Below, piece by piece: positions 10,201 through 15,883 of a stretch of 25,967 nucleotides of DNA. The notes beneath the pieces are model-generated. The model was not told the DNA's origin and made no database searches. It saw only the letters and a program-made list of their open reading frames with translations. Numbering within the stretch: the stretch's first letter is position 1; the number at the start of each line of letters is the position of its first letter. This DNA is from a virus, in the IMG/VR virus record IMGVR_UViG_3300027708_000268, positions 1 to 25,967 of that record, one strand, 5' to 3'. The translations under genes and the position numbers were made by a program.

Positions 10201-10283
10201 TTAATACCAAATTGTGTATTACCAGAGACAGCATCGCTGATCTGGTTATTATTAATTCTTGTTAAACTGTTTCCTGTAGTCAC
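1..10283 (-). CDS. Giant repeat-built tail fibre/adhesin-like structural protein (partial, runs off left edge)
   Basis: A stop-free frame of at least 3,427 codons; the codons at positions 3-44 still read TGNVTGASLIGTIA in frame. The start is GTG at 10283, preceded by TAGGAG 9 nt upstream; an in-frame TAG overlaps that ribosome site, so no earlier start is possible. The N-terminus (about residues 65-130) carries EDPLLLLASNQ and DIGYIGQRGNSTNIAFVWDE, a module common in T4-like fibres. The rest is mostly TGN-V-type beta repeats in 44-, 49- and 24-residue units. About residues 945-1140 (nt 6870-7440) form a tail-fibre domain with NPQDAASKSYVD, SVQVAST, FVEEGTKNASSGW and FVQFSGAG. Nt 3890-4240 hold the IPVGNTAQRP and GDGSTTVFTL modules. 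Nt 2540-2990 hold two STTGAV..GG.GV.GN modules. Nt 480-750 and 1621-1900 are duplicated ELANNQT...LTNWTYNSTANAW modules. The role in adsorption or virion decoration is inferred; the receptor is unknown. Expressed from the late promoter at 10308-10315. Confidence 0.85.
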   Translation of the reverse strand, partial: MTTGNSLTRINNNQISDAVSGNTQFGINANAKVQPYSITSTLLANNLSYGSDLTIAGNLSITGNVTAIDTTNVTIEDPLLLLASNQTGSPTVDIGYIGQRGNSTNIAFVWDETLKSFVTVYTSSTGGATNIAILSYADIITGNANVTGTLVVSNVTVTGNVVGNLDVSGYVNAGNLATPGFVSATGNVIAGNVVVPSGNVTATGVVSGNIYSGITATQVVYTDSNGMLVGSGNLIYSAGTLSTTGNIVVGANANVDSLYVTTLSTPSTVLYAGADGEVLGASGVETDGLGNLSATGNISASGVLATDLYSLSTTTPGELFYVNDSFGLVTAGSYLTTDGAGNLTAQGTVYSAGLSASGSVKAATVSASGNVTAGNVSTAGQISAQGNITTYSALNGANLSLSGNVLSPLNVTGTVTAANVFATTLISSAGNVDAYDTVNSQSLSLSGNVVSPLNVTGDVAANNVYAVNTVSSAGNINAYAAVNTNTLSLSGNVTSDLNVTSNITGGNLTAVNNINASTISTSGNVQLANIATGQISASGNITVDPASFYIGNGSQLTGVIASSMNAANLTGNTLSSNVIYSSLQTVGTLANLTVTDYVSAGGNVIGANILTSGTVSSTGNITTADALNGATLSLSGNVTSPLNVTGTTTSQYVVATTDVSALGNVVSSNALNGATLSLSGNVTSPLNVTGTTTSQYVVATTDVSALGNVVSAGSVNSANLSLSGNVISPLNVTGTATAQYVVATTDVSALGNVVSSNALNGVSLSLSGNVTSPLNVTGTVTANNVNVTNNVSAAGNIAGANFATSGNVSATGTITGNVINAVTVSASGNVTGGNIATSGLLSVAGNATFSNVFATYASVSGNIDAGANVNVTNNVSASNIYATAGDVSASGNIYAGTNGNITGANVVTPNVVTSGQLNINAGNGVLFSATGNINVGNTYITNLATPPVNPQDAASKSYVDTVAQGLSSKASVQVASTTYLANVAGVTNVVYNNGTSGVGATITVTTSSQLAIDDVSLATIYADYGVNSRVLIKNEGAYTGSDGAWNGIYTVTSTGPTSTVLTRTSDFDIASQMYGAFMFVEEGTKNASSGWTCTNNLETSPITVGTTTITFVQFSGAGTYSAGTALSLTGTQFDVLPDNVTVVVNASNQLSVIGNLTLVNPTLGNATFSTLSATANTSGNVSLGNLTITGATSAVGDIQTAGNVSATGYISSGFAYVSSVGNTSVVFGNAQGGLTTSVNLTYVDSTQTLETGNLSVTGNIASGNITTTTLSAAGNIFDASLLNTEVVYAGAGGQLLGAAGFTTDGTNVSVLGTVSSGNLSASGNIFDASLLNTEVVYAGANGQLLGAAGFTTDGTNVSVLGTVSSGNISASGNIFDANLSNTQVVYSGLNGKLVGAAGFTTDGTNVSVLGTVSSGNLSASGNIFDASLSSTEVVYAGADGKLLGNVGFTTDGTNVSVLGTVSSGNISASGNIFDASLSNTQIVYSGLNGQLLSNSGFTFDGTTVSITGNITAGNANILGTLTANSISFSGNVVGNLNVDGYVNAGNVTSAGFISAVGNVIGDYFLGNVISAAGNIFDASLANTQVVYSGADGQLLGSSSFTTDGTNVSVAGTVLSSNISVSGNIVDASISNTSIVYATTGSKLTGSSGLTTDGTNISVQGNISTGNVSVAGNIFDSGIGNSSIVFISTGSQMVGTSGLTTDGTNLSVMGNIAAGNISVSGNIDTGLVNTEVVYSDNGVLASNSGFVYDGANVSVTATVAAGTLSASGNIFDASLVSTEVVYAGADGKLLGNVGFTTDGSNVTATGTITGANLTTAGNVSATGDVTGNVIHAVTVTASGNVYGAYIVTANTVINGGVSSSGNITGAYILTGNDVSAAGNVYSTNFFGSAVSVSGTVIAGNVDTAGEVSAAGNIYGGNLSISGNITAGNTVNVTGNIVPSADNTYYLGQANLAWNTTYTNNVASDAGSTLTVNPALNASSFAVNGSNANVLWVDGTTNTVEVGNSSVVTGATFAINATDSFRIPVGNTAQRPVSPVIGMQRWNTTLSVLEMWSGSMWESIGATNFTVIQNEQFEGDGSTTVFTLTLAQIANQPQTTDSCIVTINGVVQIPTVSYSVSVYTLTFTEAPQVSDTIEVRELTTTTTVTALADPTGTSIFSLENPGTANLANANLVLTNGYYYVGDGSQLTNLSANVNATHIVSGASNVAIATPSSNVTFQVNGVSNVINVGTAQTTITGNFVPSANSVYSLGTAARQWKELHVSGNTIYIGNIPMSLTAGNGLSWDGNPIVTANANGTATTTGNMTITGNLTGGALFSGSDISASGNVQTGTNVLAGGLISATGTVTGSSLLGTVASLSGNVTGGNVVTGGLISAASTVTGSSFLGTVASLSGNVTGGNVLTSGISTAASYSASGNITGGNITLAASGQITSPIGTNGNVTINPDGTGLFVVTNVTPAVFANTRIATSSTTGAVTIAGGLGVAGNIISGTNITATGNIVGGNLRTAGAMSAAGNISGGNLLLASNGIITTPAGTNGNVNVNADGSGQFVVTASTPAYFANTLATTSSTTGAVVVVGGMGVGGNIVSGAGISAAGNITAAYFIGDGSQLTGVEASNANADSIIGSTLSSNVVISSLTQVGILASLSSTGAVTASQFDGSGAGLTSIPGANVSGTVALATQANHANTANAVAGSNVTGTTLSSNVVTSSLTQVGTLTSLSVSGNATGGNILTGGYVSATGNITGGYIIGNGSQLTGLPAGYSNATAASFLAAFGSNTISTTGAITSGNVTGSNVLTGGLISAAGQITANTLLVNSNANILGNLNVQGNITFINSNVIVTDDLYIELANNQSTHANINGVGLQAGNSGSGSLTNWTYGSTANAWSTNVGISATANITGGNILTSGLISSTGAVTASQFNGSGAGLTSIPGANVTGTVALATQANYANTANAVAGANVSGTVALATQANYANTANAVAGSNVTGSVSQANYANTANAVAGANVSGTVALATQANYANTANAVAGSNITGTTLSSNVVTSSLTQVGTLTSLSVSGNATSGNLLTGGLISSTGTITGSSHLGSVVSVTGNVTGASLIGTIATASQPSITSVGTLTSLSVSGNVTAASVVGGVMTGTSTSVTGNVTGASLIGTIATASQTSITAVGTLTSLAVTGNTTSGNLLTGGLISAGGQVSANTLYVSSNANILGNLNVQGNITFINSNVITTNDLYIELANNQTTYSNINGAGFNVGPIGAVLTNWTYNSTANAWSTNVGVSATANVTGGNLLTGGLISSTGTITGSSHLGSVVSVTGNVTGASLIGTIATASQPSITSVGTLTSLAVTGNTTSGNLLTGGLISSTGNVTGASLIGTIATASQTSITAVGTLTSLAVTGNTTSGNLLTGGLISSTGTITGSSHLGSVVSVTGNVTGASLIGTIA
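1249..1530 (-). repeat. 24-codon tandem repeats (ANYANTANAVAGANVSGTVA type)
   Basis: The plus-strand string gcgtttgctgt recurs at 1249, 1321, 1384 and 1456, spaced 72, 63 and 72 nt. A further copy of the block lies near 2238. On the minus strand this encodes ATQANYANTANAVAGANVSG-like units, a motif widespread in phage tail fibres. The units lie inside the giant fibre frame and preserve it. Confidence 0.85.
4969..6595 (-). repeat. 147-nt (49-residue) tandem repeat array in the giant fibre gene
   Basis: The anchor g(c/t)(a/g)tcaaa, encoding the FDAS segment in antisense, occurs at 5257, 5404, 5551, 5860, 6007, 6154, 6301 and 6448. Every step is 147 nt except 5551-5860 (309 nt). A related anchor lies at 4969. 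Each unit encodes about 49 residues: GNIFDASL, then VVYAGADGKLLG, then GFTTDGTNVSV, then GTVSSGNISAS. The five rightmost units are in perfect register. Confidence 0.92.
7940..8420 (-). repeat. 132-nt (44-residue) tandem repeats, first block
   Basis: Anchors on the plus-strand string (c/t)aatgg(a/g)ct fall at 7963, 8095, 8227 and 8359, exactly 132 nt apart. Each unit encodes 44 residues that include LSLSGNVTSPLNVTGTT and VVATTDVSALGNVV. The period is fixed and in frame, within the giant fibre gene. Confidence 0.92.
8780..9110 (-). repeat. 132-nt tandem repeats, second more diverged block
   Basis: The same caatgg-type anchor recurs at 8794, 8926 and 9058, again 132 nt apart. The sequence is more diverged than the block at 7940-8420. 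The offset between the two blocks (8359 to 8794, 435 nt) is not a multiple of 132, so they are separate arrays of one repeat family. Confidence 0.85.
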
Positions 10284-10292
10284 GGTTGTGGT

Positions 10293-10298
10293 CTCCTA
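10293..10298 (-). promoter_or_regulatory. Ribosome binding site for the giant fibre gene (decides the GTG start)
   Basis: On the minus strand the site reads TAGGAG, then nine bases to GTG at 10283. The TAG inside it is in frame with the giant gene and closes the frame upstream. GTG is therefore the only usable start near this site. Confidence 0.8.
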
Positions 10299-10305
10299 GT
10301 ATGAA

Positions 10306-10331
10306 AGTATTTATGGTACTTTGGAAATACT
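10306..10331. repeat. Inverted repeat overlapping the late promoter of the giant fibre gene
   Basis: AGTATTT (10306-10312) and AAATACT (10325-10331) are perfect 7-bp inverted arms around a 12-nt spacer. One arm contains most of the late promoter box. It could be an operator-like or hairpin element, or a chance consequence of the AT-rich promoter; no function is shown. Confidence 0.5.
10308..10315 (-). promoter_or_regulatory. T4-type late promoter, CATAAATA
   Basis: The minus strand reads CATAAATACTT, one base from the T4 late consensus TATAAATA. It lies 24 nt upstream of the GTG start of the giant fibre gene, in the 82-nt gap after the previous gene. The same octamer occurs at 15795-15802. 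In T4-like phages such boxes are read by the phage late sigma factor and its clamp partner. Confidence 0.8.
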
Positions 10332-10365
10332 ATGGGGCTACCGTATCAAAATTAAAAAGTGTGTT

Positions 10366-11688
10366 TTAAGAAGAGATAGTGCTGCCTAATGTTACTCGTT
10401 TCCATGCTGTACCATCAAAAACAGCAAGACAAGGGAAGCCAGAATTACCATTTGACACAAAAATAACCTGCCCAGCTTGAGCGCCCATTATGTTTGCCAC
10501 CTGTGCTACGGTATAAGAGGGAAGTTTTAAACTCGTACCCACAATGTCAAAAACCCCGGTATTATTAACTGTAACCACAGGAGTACTATTAGTGATGAGA
10601 TTGATATTGCCGGCCGGGGATACACTAACAGATGCGTTGCCAGATACGTTGGTTAGAGATGATACTGTTTGAGTATAACTTACGAATCTTATGTCTATGA
10701 GATCGCTAGTCATAGGAGCACTGCTAAAAGTAATCGTAGTATTAGCAACAGTATACGCCACACTAGGAAGCTGTAGTACACCATTAATTGATACCAACAA
10801 CCCAGTCGCAACGGCTGGTTGATTTAATGTATAATTAGTTGACACACCATCGGGGGTGATTTGCTGATCAGTAATACTACCCGTGCCGCCTCCGCCGCCT
10901 CCGCCACCAGATACCCACGATATACCGTCCCAAGATTCTAAAGTGTTAGCAGTGGTATTAAATCTAGTTGTTCCGATCGGAGGAGCAGTGGGATATTGAC
11001 TGCTTGACCCGGCAGGGATCACGATACCGCCAGTGCCAGCAAACGCAATTAAACTGTTGGCGTTTGAAGACGAAAACGTCGTGTTAGATATATTAATATT
11101 GGCGATGTTAGTATTACTGGGTAAATTTGTAACTCCAGTCAACCCAGAATAAACATAGCCAGTAATATAAACAACGTTGCCTGTGGTCAGTACATTGGGT
11201 ATGGTTTCACCAATGAAATTTAGTGTCCCTGCTTGATAATCAAAGTAATACTCACCTGGGTTGGCACCACCCTGTCCATTTGCCGATATAAAAGTCACAG
11301 CAGCTCCGGTCAAGTTGGCTATGTTAGCTGGACCAACATATGCCTGTATCATATAACTAGATCCAAACTGCTGAGGTATCCACTCGGGTATATTAGTTAA
11401 CCAAGTTGGATATATTGACTGCCCTGAGCTATTAAGCACTGGTACGGTGGTAGTATCTGGTACACACCGAATTGGGTTGCTATTTCCACGTTGAGTAATC
11501 AAATTTGCTATATTCGCAGCCATCGTGGGAATTTGATTTGCTTGTGTCCATACAGTATCACCACGATTTAACTCGGGGCTAGGTATAGACTCGTTTGACG
11601 GACTTTTATTAGTTTGGGTATCGGTTTTGGCAACACCGTACAGCTTTTTAACTAATAAGTCAACATATTGATCTAGTGGTATCGACAT
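10366..11688 (-). CDS. Virion structural protein, tail-fibre-like, 440 residues
   Basis: Residues 1-190 hold a block familiar from T4-like marine phages: MSIPLDQYVDLLVKKLYGVA, RGDTVWTQANQIP, IPEWIPQQFGSSYMIQAYVG and YYFDYQAGTLNFIGETIP. Residues 220-258 are the IPAGSS..YPT/TRFNTT..LESWDG..W module. Residues 261-268 are eight glycines in a row, a flexible linker. Residues 270-336 are the LNQP...VSINGVLQLPSVAYTV module, also seen in the 131-residue protein and the giant fibre. The C-terminus has LPSYTVAQV, QVIFVSNGNSG and CLAVFDGTAWKRV, a common phage fibre ending. The start overlaps the stop of the upstream gene by one base (TAATG), indicating translational coupling. It is probably a baseplate- or tail-attached structural protein; the exact place in the virion is unknown. 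Confidence 0.85.
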   Translation of the reverse strand: MSIPLDQYVDLLVKKLYGVAKTDTQTNKSPSNESIPSPELNRGDTVWTQANQIPTMAANIANLITQRGNSNPIRCVPDTTTVPVLNSSGQSIYPTWLTNIPEWIPQQFGSSYMIQAYVGPANIANLTGAAVTFISANGQGGANPGEYYFDYQAGTLNFIGETIPNVLTTGNVVYITGYVYSGLTGVTNLPSNTNIANINISNTTFSSSNANSLIAFAGTGGIVIPAGSSSQYPTAPPIGTTRFNTTANTLESWDGISWVSGGGGGGGGTGSITDQQITPDGVSTNYTLNQPAVATGLLVSINGVLQLPSVAYTVANTTITFSSAPMTSDLIDIRFVSYTQTVSSLTNVSGNASVSVSPAGNINLITNSTPVVTVNNTGVFDIVGTSLKLPSYTVAQVANIMGAQAGQVIFVSNGNSGFPCLAVFDGTAWKRVTLGSTISS

Positions 11689-14438
11689 TAGTTACTCGCT
11701 GTTTGTAAAGAAAGTGCCGTGACACTTTGCCCAGATGTAAGTCTAATTCTTACATAAATTTCGTTAGAGCTGGTACTAGAACTAGATACAGTACCAAATG
11801 TACAAGTATAACTTCCATTAATGGCTGTATTTAACGGGATAGCTCCGCCCAACGAACATCCGTTAGATCCATTTCCGCCGTTCGCGGTATTCGCTCCTGG
11901 TCTACCACTACCACCATACGGTAAACTCATATTAAGCCAACCATTCAAATCCGATGTTGGCCCAACTCCACCACTATTAGTATCTAATACACTGCCAGGC
12001 AACGCTACCCATACTCCACCCACTGTGCCAGCTATCGCGATGTTAAATTTACTAGTTGATGCTCTTGTAAATTTGAATGTAAACCACTGTCCAGCCGCTT
12101 GGCCAGATAGATTAGGCCCAACTGGCGAATATCCACTGGTAAAGTTAGTTTGACTAAATGTCAATAAACCCTGTGTGCCACTACCAACTACAATGGCATC
12201 ATATGTATATAACGGGCCTGTTTGACTGTTGAATGTAGATTCATTGCCAGTAAACACCGGAGTATTGCCTGTACCAGGATTTACTATTCTAAATGCGTTA
12301 CCCGACCCTATACCAATAGTTGAACCAATCACGATATTTCCTTCATCGATCGCAGTGGTGTTACCGGTTTTATATAGTACTGTTGTGCCAGGGTTAAAAG
12401 TGTTAGTGCCTGTAGCGTAGCTATTGACTACACTAAGAGCAGGCCCAACACTACTAGCACCAAATCCTGAAATAATTGTAGCAGTGGTTGATATACGAAT
12501 ATTTCCAGTATTTGCGTATAAATTTTGTGGTAACGGCGTAGTTACATTGGCCGTGGCATATGTCAAACTCACCGGAGCTCCAAATGCGCCACCTGCTGAG
12601 CCGCTGACAAATGTGTCTGACAGCGGATACATATTACCACTTAATCTGTTTATGTTGGCAGACAATGTAAAATTATTAGTATTGATATAATGAGGTATAG
12701 TGCTGCTATAAGTATAAACCGGAGATACCGGAGTCGCTATTGCAGTATTTGTAAACTGCGGGGTGCCTGGGTTGCTATTATCATAATACCATACGGTAGT
12801 ATTGGTATTTGAAGCAACATTATCACCTATATAAACTTCGTTCCAACCCTGTACGACATTCCCCGACGCAGAAGTTGAAAATACATACCAAAAACCTAAA
12901 TTAATATTGGCATTGGCATAATGATAGTCAAAGTTATTAAAGACAGTTAGATTACTATAAACACCATTGGCAGTAGGTGTGGCATTGGGGTTGAATGTGA
13001 CATTGCCGGCCGCGCTGCTGTTTAGATATACGGTCAATTTACCAGAATCCCCTGGGCCAACTGTCGTGATGGATGAAGTGCCGTATGTATTTGAGCGCAG
13101 TACTGTAGATACCACAGTGCCTCCACCTACATATTTGGCACTGGTTTTAGTGTTATCTTGTTGAGTTACACCGTTGGCCATTCTATAACTGGAAGAATTG
13201 TTAATGGACAAAAACTGTGATGCTGGGAATGTAGGAGGAGCCGGGGGAACTAATTTGCCCAGCACTTGATTTAATTCCGCTATGCCGTTCGTAACTGATG
13301 TGTAAGTATATAATGTAACAGCATTACTTACTAGATTACCCAATGTGGGTGTTCCCATCGCAATGCCCGTAGCTCCGCCGTTCACATCTGTAATTGTTAC
13401 GATGCCGTTCGCTCCGGGAGCAAAGTTAATATTTGAATTTATATTACTGGTAATGTTGCCCACACCAACGTTACCAAAATAAACAGGTAAATAAGCCGCC
13501 ACGTTAGCATTACTATAAGATGCTGCCAGGCCAGTTAATAGACTACCATTGCCCAGTATATAATTGCCAGCAACATTACCAGTTGTTGAAATGCTGGCAT
13601 TTATAACAGTATTACCACCACTGGCAATAATATAATTTCCAGTTACATTACCACTTGTGCTGACAGTAACAGCAGTCACCGCATTACCAAATACAGAATT
13701 TGCTAGTATATTGCCAGTTACTGACACTACACTGCCTAAGAAACTAGTCCCGGATACAGCGCCTGCGGCTGAGATATTACCGCTGGTACTAATATTATTG
13801 CTAAAAATATTGGCACCAGCAATATTGCCACCAGCACTGATATAGTTAGATACTGATATATTGGATAGCGTCCCTACTTGAGTTAGACTTGATATCAATA
13901 CATTAGAACTTAAGATGTTGCCCACTAAAGCATTAGCGTTGACACTGGCAGCATTAACACCGGTTAACTGGCTACCGTTACCTGTAAAATAACTAGCAGA
14001 GACATTGCCCGTTGCCGTTACATTGCCCGCAACCGCCAGTACATTATTGGTATAGTCAAAGGTTAAATTACCTGAAGCACCAATATTACCCAATTGATTG
14101 AATAAAATATCAGTGGTGTTACCTGTCACTGATACATTGCCCACAACATTACCCACAAAATAATAAGCAGAATAAACATTGCCCGTGGCACTTAATAGTC
14201 CGGGTGTTAAGATATTGCCTGCTACGATATTGCCAGTCGATGATAAATTATTGGCATGTATGTTGCCATTTACGTCAAGATCTACCGCAGGTGTTGCTGT
14301 ATTGACTCCTATTTTTGAATTGGCTACATCAATATAAAGTACTGGAGTAGAATTAGCAGTGTTGACCACCGATAATGGAACACCATCTCTTTCAAGAGTG
14401 GTATTTAACATCTGTCCCGATAATCGACTAATTGCCAT
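11688..14438 (-). CDS. Tail fibre-like structural protein, 916 residues
   Basis: The N-terminus (about residues 30-60) has LYIDVANSKIGVNTATPAVD, a typical fibre opening. Residues 60-330 are TGNV beta repeats with two GNGS(Q/L)LTG motifs, closely resembling the repeats of the giant downstream protein. NTDILFNQLGNIGASGNLTF is a module also found, diverged, in the 201-residue protein. The second half (about 360-916) is non-repetitive, rich in Ser, Thr, Asn and Gly, and ends in a beta-rich domain. The start is backed by GAGGAAA about 7 nt upstream and lies 12 nt after the previous stop. Its stop overlaps the next start (TAATG). Likely a fibre or adhesin; receptor and virion location are not visible. 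Confidence 0.82.
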   Translation of the reverse strand: MAISRLSGQMLNTTLERDGVPLSVVNTANSTPVLYIDVANSKIGVNTATPAVDLDVNGNIHANNLSSTGNIVAGNILTPGLLSATGNVYSAYYFVGNVVGNVSVTGNTTDILFNQLGNIGASGNLTFDYTNNVLAVAGNVTATGNVSASYFTGNGSQLTGVNAASVNANALVGNILSSNVLISSLTQVGTLSNISVSNYISAGGNIAGANIFSNNISTSGNISAAGAVSGTSFLGSVVSVTGNILANSVFGNAVTAVTVSTSGNVTGNYIIASGGNTVINASISTTGNVAGNYILGNGSLLTGLAASYSNANVAAYLPVYFGNVGVGNITSNINSNINFAPGANGIVTITDVNGGATGIAMGTPTLGNLVSNAVTLYTYTSVTNGIAELNQVLGKLVPPAPPTFPASQFLSINNSSSYRMANGVTQQDNTKTSAKYVGGGTVVSTVLRSNTYGTSSITTVGPGDSGKLTVYLNSSAAGNVTFNPNATPTANGVYSNLTVFNNFDYHYANANINLGFWYVFSTSASGNVVQGWNEVYIGDNVASNTNTTVWYYDNSNPGTPQFTNTAIATPVSPVYTYSSTIPHYINTNNFTLSANINRLSGNMYPLSDTFVSGSAGGAFGAPVSLTYATANVTTPLPQNLYANTGNIRISTTATIISGFGASSVGPALSVVNSYATGTNTFNPGTTVLYKTGNTTAIDEGNIVIGSTIGIGSGNAFRIVNPGTGNTPVFTGNESTFNSQTGPLYTYDAIVVGSGTQGLLTFSQTNFTSGYSPVGPNLSGQAAGQWFTFKFTRASTSKFNIAIAGTVGGVWVALPGSVLDTNSGGVGPTSDLNGWLNMSLPYGGSGRPGANTANGGNGSNGCSLGGAIPLNTAINGSYTCTFGTVSSSSTSSNEIYVRIRLTSGQSVTALSLQTASN

Positions 14439-14450
14439 TGCGTTTCCTCA

Positions 14451-14846
14451 TTAGGTTGTATGAATTACATCAATGGTGGCACCCAAGGGAGGAGCACTGG
14501 TAAATGTAATGTCAAAATTTGAAACGGTATAATTGACATTGGGAATTTGATACAATGAGCCCACGAATACTAGTATGGCGCTGGCAGTGTTTACAGCAAT
14601 GGTCATGGTAAATGTGGTTGTTGCCCCATCGCCGGGACCTAAATTATCCACAGTATAATGCATAGATCCAGAAGATGCCAAATACTGGAAAATGACACCA
14701 TTGAAAAATTCTATCTGTCCTTGATCTGTGTTGTACCGTATTAGCCCAAATACAGGATTGTCAGGACGTGTAGACGACGATCCTGTGGGAATCACCACAC
14801 CAGTACTACCTGACTGTAATCGACGATTTTTTACAAAGTATCCCAT
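14451..14846 (-). CDS. Small structural protein with shared fibre modules, 131 residues
   Basis: Residues 17-50 carry VVIPTGSSSTRPDNPVFGLI then RYNTDQGQIEFFNG. Residues 68-131 carry GDGATTTFTMT and VFVGSLYQIPNVNYTVSNFD. Both modules recur in the 440-residue protein and mid-way through the giant fibre, so this gene is essentially the two modules standing alone. Its start codon shares one base with the stop of the upstream 104-residue gene (TAATG). The role is inferred to be virion decoration or a fibre accessory, from module content and neighbours. Confidence 0.78.
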   Translation of the reverse strand: MGYFVKNRRLQSGSTGVVIPTGSSSTRPDNPVFGLIRYNTDQGQIEFFNGVIFQYLASSGSMHYTVDNLGPGDGATTTFTMTIAVNTASAILVFVGSLYQIPNVNYTVSNFDITFTSAPPLGATIDVIHTT

Positions 14847-15160
14847 TAAATTGAAGTATAGGAAGTTATTGCGGTAATAGTGCCACTAGTCTGCGCATTA
14901 GCATAGATAGCATCGCCTGGCCCTAGTAGTAATTTCTCTGCAGCGGCATAAATTTGATAGGTATCATTAGATTGTATCAGCAAGTTAGCCAACATTATAT
15001 TGTTTGTAGAGGGCGAGGAGCTATTTGGCACCACAAATAAATTTGCTGTGACATTGCTAGCTGAGTAATTGCACAAAGTCAATGAAGTAACAGCAGAGTT
15101 TCCTGTACTAGAATAAATTGCGCCGACAGATGTTGTAAGTGAGTTAACTACTATGGTCAT
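14846..15160 (-). CDS. Small beta-rich virion protein, 104 residues
   Basis: No named domain is recognised. The body is a Ser/Thr/Asn-rich beta pattern: TSLTLCNYSASNVTANLFVV, then IMLANLLIQSNDTY, then EKLLLGPGDAIYANA. Similar short proteins are common in the structural regions of tailed phages, from recall rather than a search. AAGGA lies 7 nt upstream of the start, and the gene begins 9 nt after the previous stop. It sits among structural genes and is coupled to the next by a one-base overlap. It has no signal peptide or membrane segment. Confidence 0.72.
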   Translation of the reverse strand: MTIVVNSLTTSVGAIYSSTGNSAVTSLTLCNYSASNVTANLFVVPNSSSPSTNNIMLANLLIQSNDTYQIYAAAEKLLLGPGDAIYANAQTSGTITAITSYTSI

Positions 15161-15169
15161 TTGTGTTCC

Positions 15170-15775
15170 TTAAAATATTAAACTGTAAACGATGGCTTTT
15201 GATTTGCTTACTAATTCGCCTGCTGCAGTGGGCGATACAAAATATAATCCTGTGCCACCGCCACTCACTGGATTACTAAACATTAGTGTGGTATTGGCCA
15301 CAATGTTAGCCGGCGCAGCGTTACCAACATTAGTCAATGCTTCCACTCCCGACAGTGTAAGCACATTATTAGCATAGTCAAAAGTTAAATTAGCACTGGC
15401 AGCTAGATTTTGTCCGCCGTTATATTGAATCTGTGTATTTGATCCAGCTACAGTGGTATTGCCAGTGGCAATATTAACATATGCGCTGATCGGAGCACCA
15501 TTTGAAGCCACACTAGAACTAATTTGCCAAGTGTTAGCAATCGCATCAAATCTTAATCCAGCAAAAGATGTGCTGCTCAACTGTGCCAGCATGCCCATGT
15601 CTGATATAGAGCCAGTATTATTAGCTGCCACTGTTATAAACGGGTTCATTGTCACGGCAGGTACTGTATAAGTTACATTGCCCTCAAATACAGTTTGCGC
15701 ATTAACCGTAAATATACCATTACCATTATTGCATGTCAGGGTGTAATCTTGGTTAACAATTTTGAATGATGACAT
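15170..15775 (-). CDS. Structural protein, fibre-like, 201 residues
   Basis: The N-terminal half (MSSFKIVNQDYTLTCNNGNG, VFEGNVTYTVPAV, FAGLRFDAIANTWQISS) looks like a virion or fibre attachment domain. Residues 110-145 carry the fibre module SNTQIQYNGGQNLAASANLT with FDYANNVLTLSG, which recurs in the 916-residue protein. The C-terminus is VSGGGTGLYFVSPTAAGELV. AAGGA lies 9 nt before the ATG, and a late-promoter octamer 19 nt before it, so this is the first gene of a five-gene structural operon. The exact role is unknown. Confidence 0.78.
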   Translation of the reverse strand: MSSFKIVNQDYTLTCNNGNGIFTVNAQTVFEGNVTYTVPAVTMNPFITVAANNTGSISDMGMLAQLSSTSFAGLRFDAIANTWQISSSVASNGAPISAYVNIATGNTTVAGSNTQIQYNGGQNLAASANLTFDYANNVLTLSGVEALTNVGNAAPANIVANTTLMFSNPVSGGGTGLYFVSPTAAGELVSKSKAIVYSLIF

Positions 15776-15794
15776 CAGAAAGAATCCTTTTGAG

Positions 15795-15802
15795 TATTTA
15801 TG
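15795..15802 (-). promoter_or_regulatory. T4-type late promoter, CATAAATA
   Basis: The minus strand reads CATAAATACTC, 19 nt upstream of the ATG at 15775 and just downstream of the terminator at 15826-15853. That placement at the head of a packed gene cluster, and the identical octamer before the giant fibre gene, support it as a late promoter. Confidence 0.82.
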
Positions 15803-15825
15803 TTGTATTTTGCAGGAGGTGTCAA

Positions 15826-15853
15826 CAAAAATCCCCGGGTTTTAAGCGGGGAT
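15826..15853 (-). terminator. Rho-independent terminator after the 319-residue structural gene
   Basis: On the minus strand a 7-bp GC-rich stem, ATCCCCG / CGGGGAT with a 9-nt loop, is followed directly by a run of T. It lies 30 nt past the stop at 15884 and before the late promoter at 15795-15802, so it separates two transcription units. Confidence 0.82.
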
Positions 15854-15883
15854 CTTGCGTATCGTACTAGTTAATAAACTATA

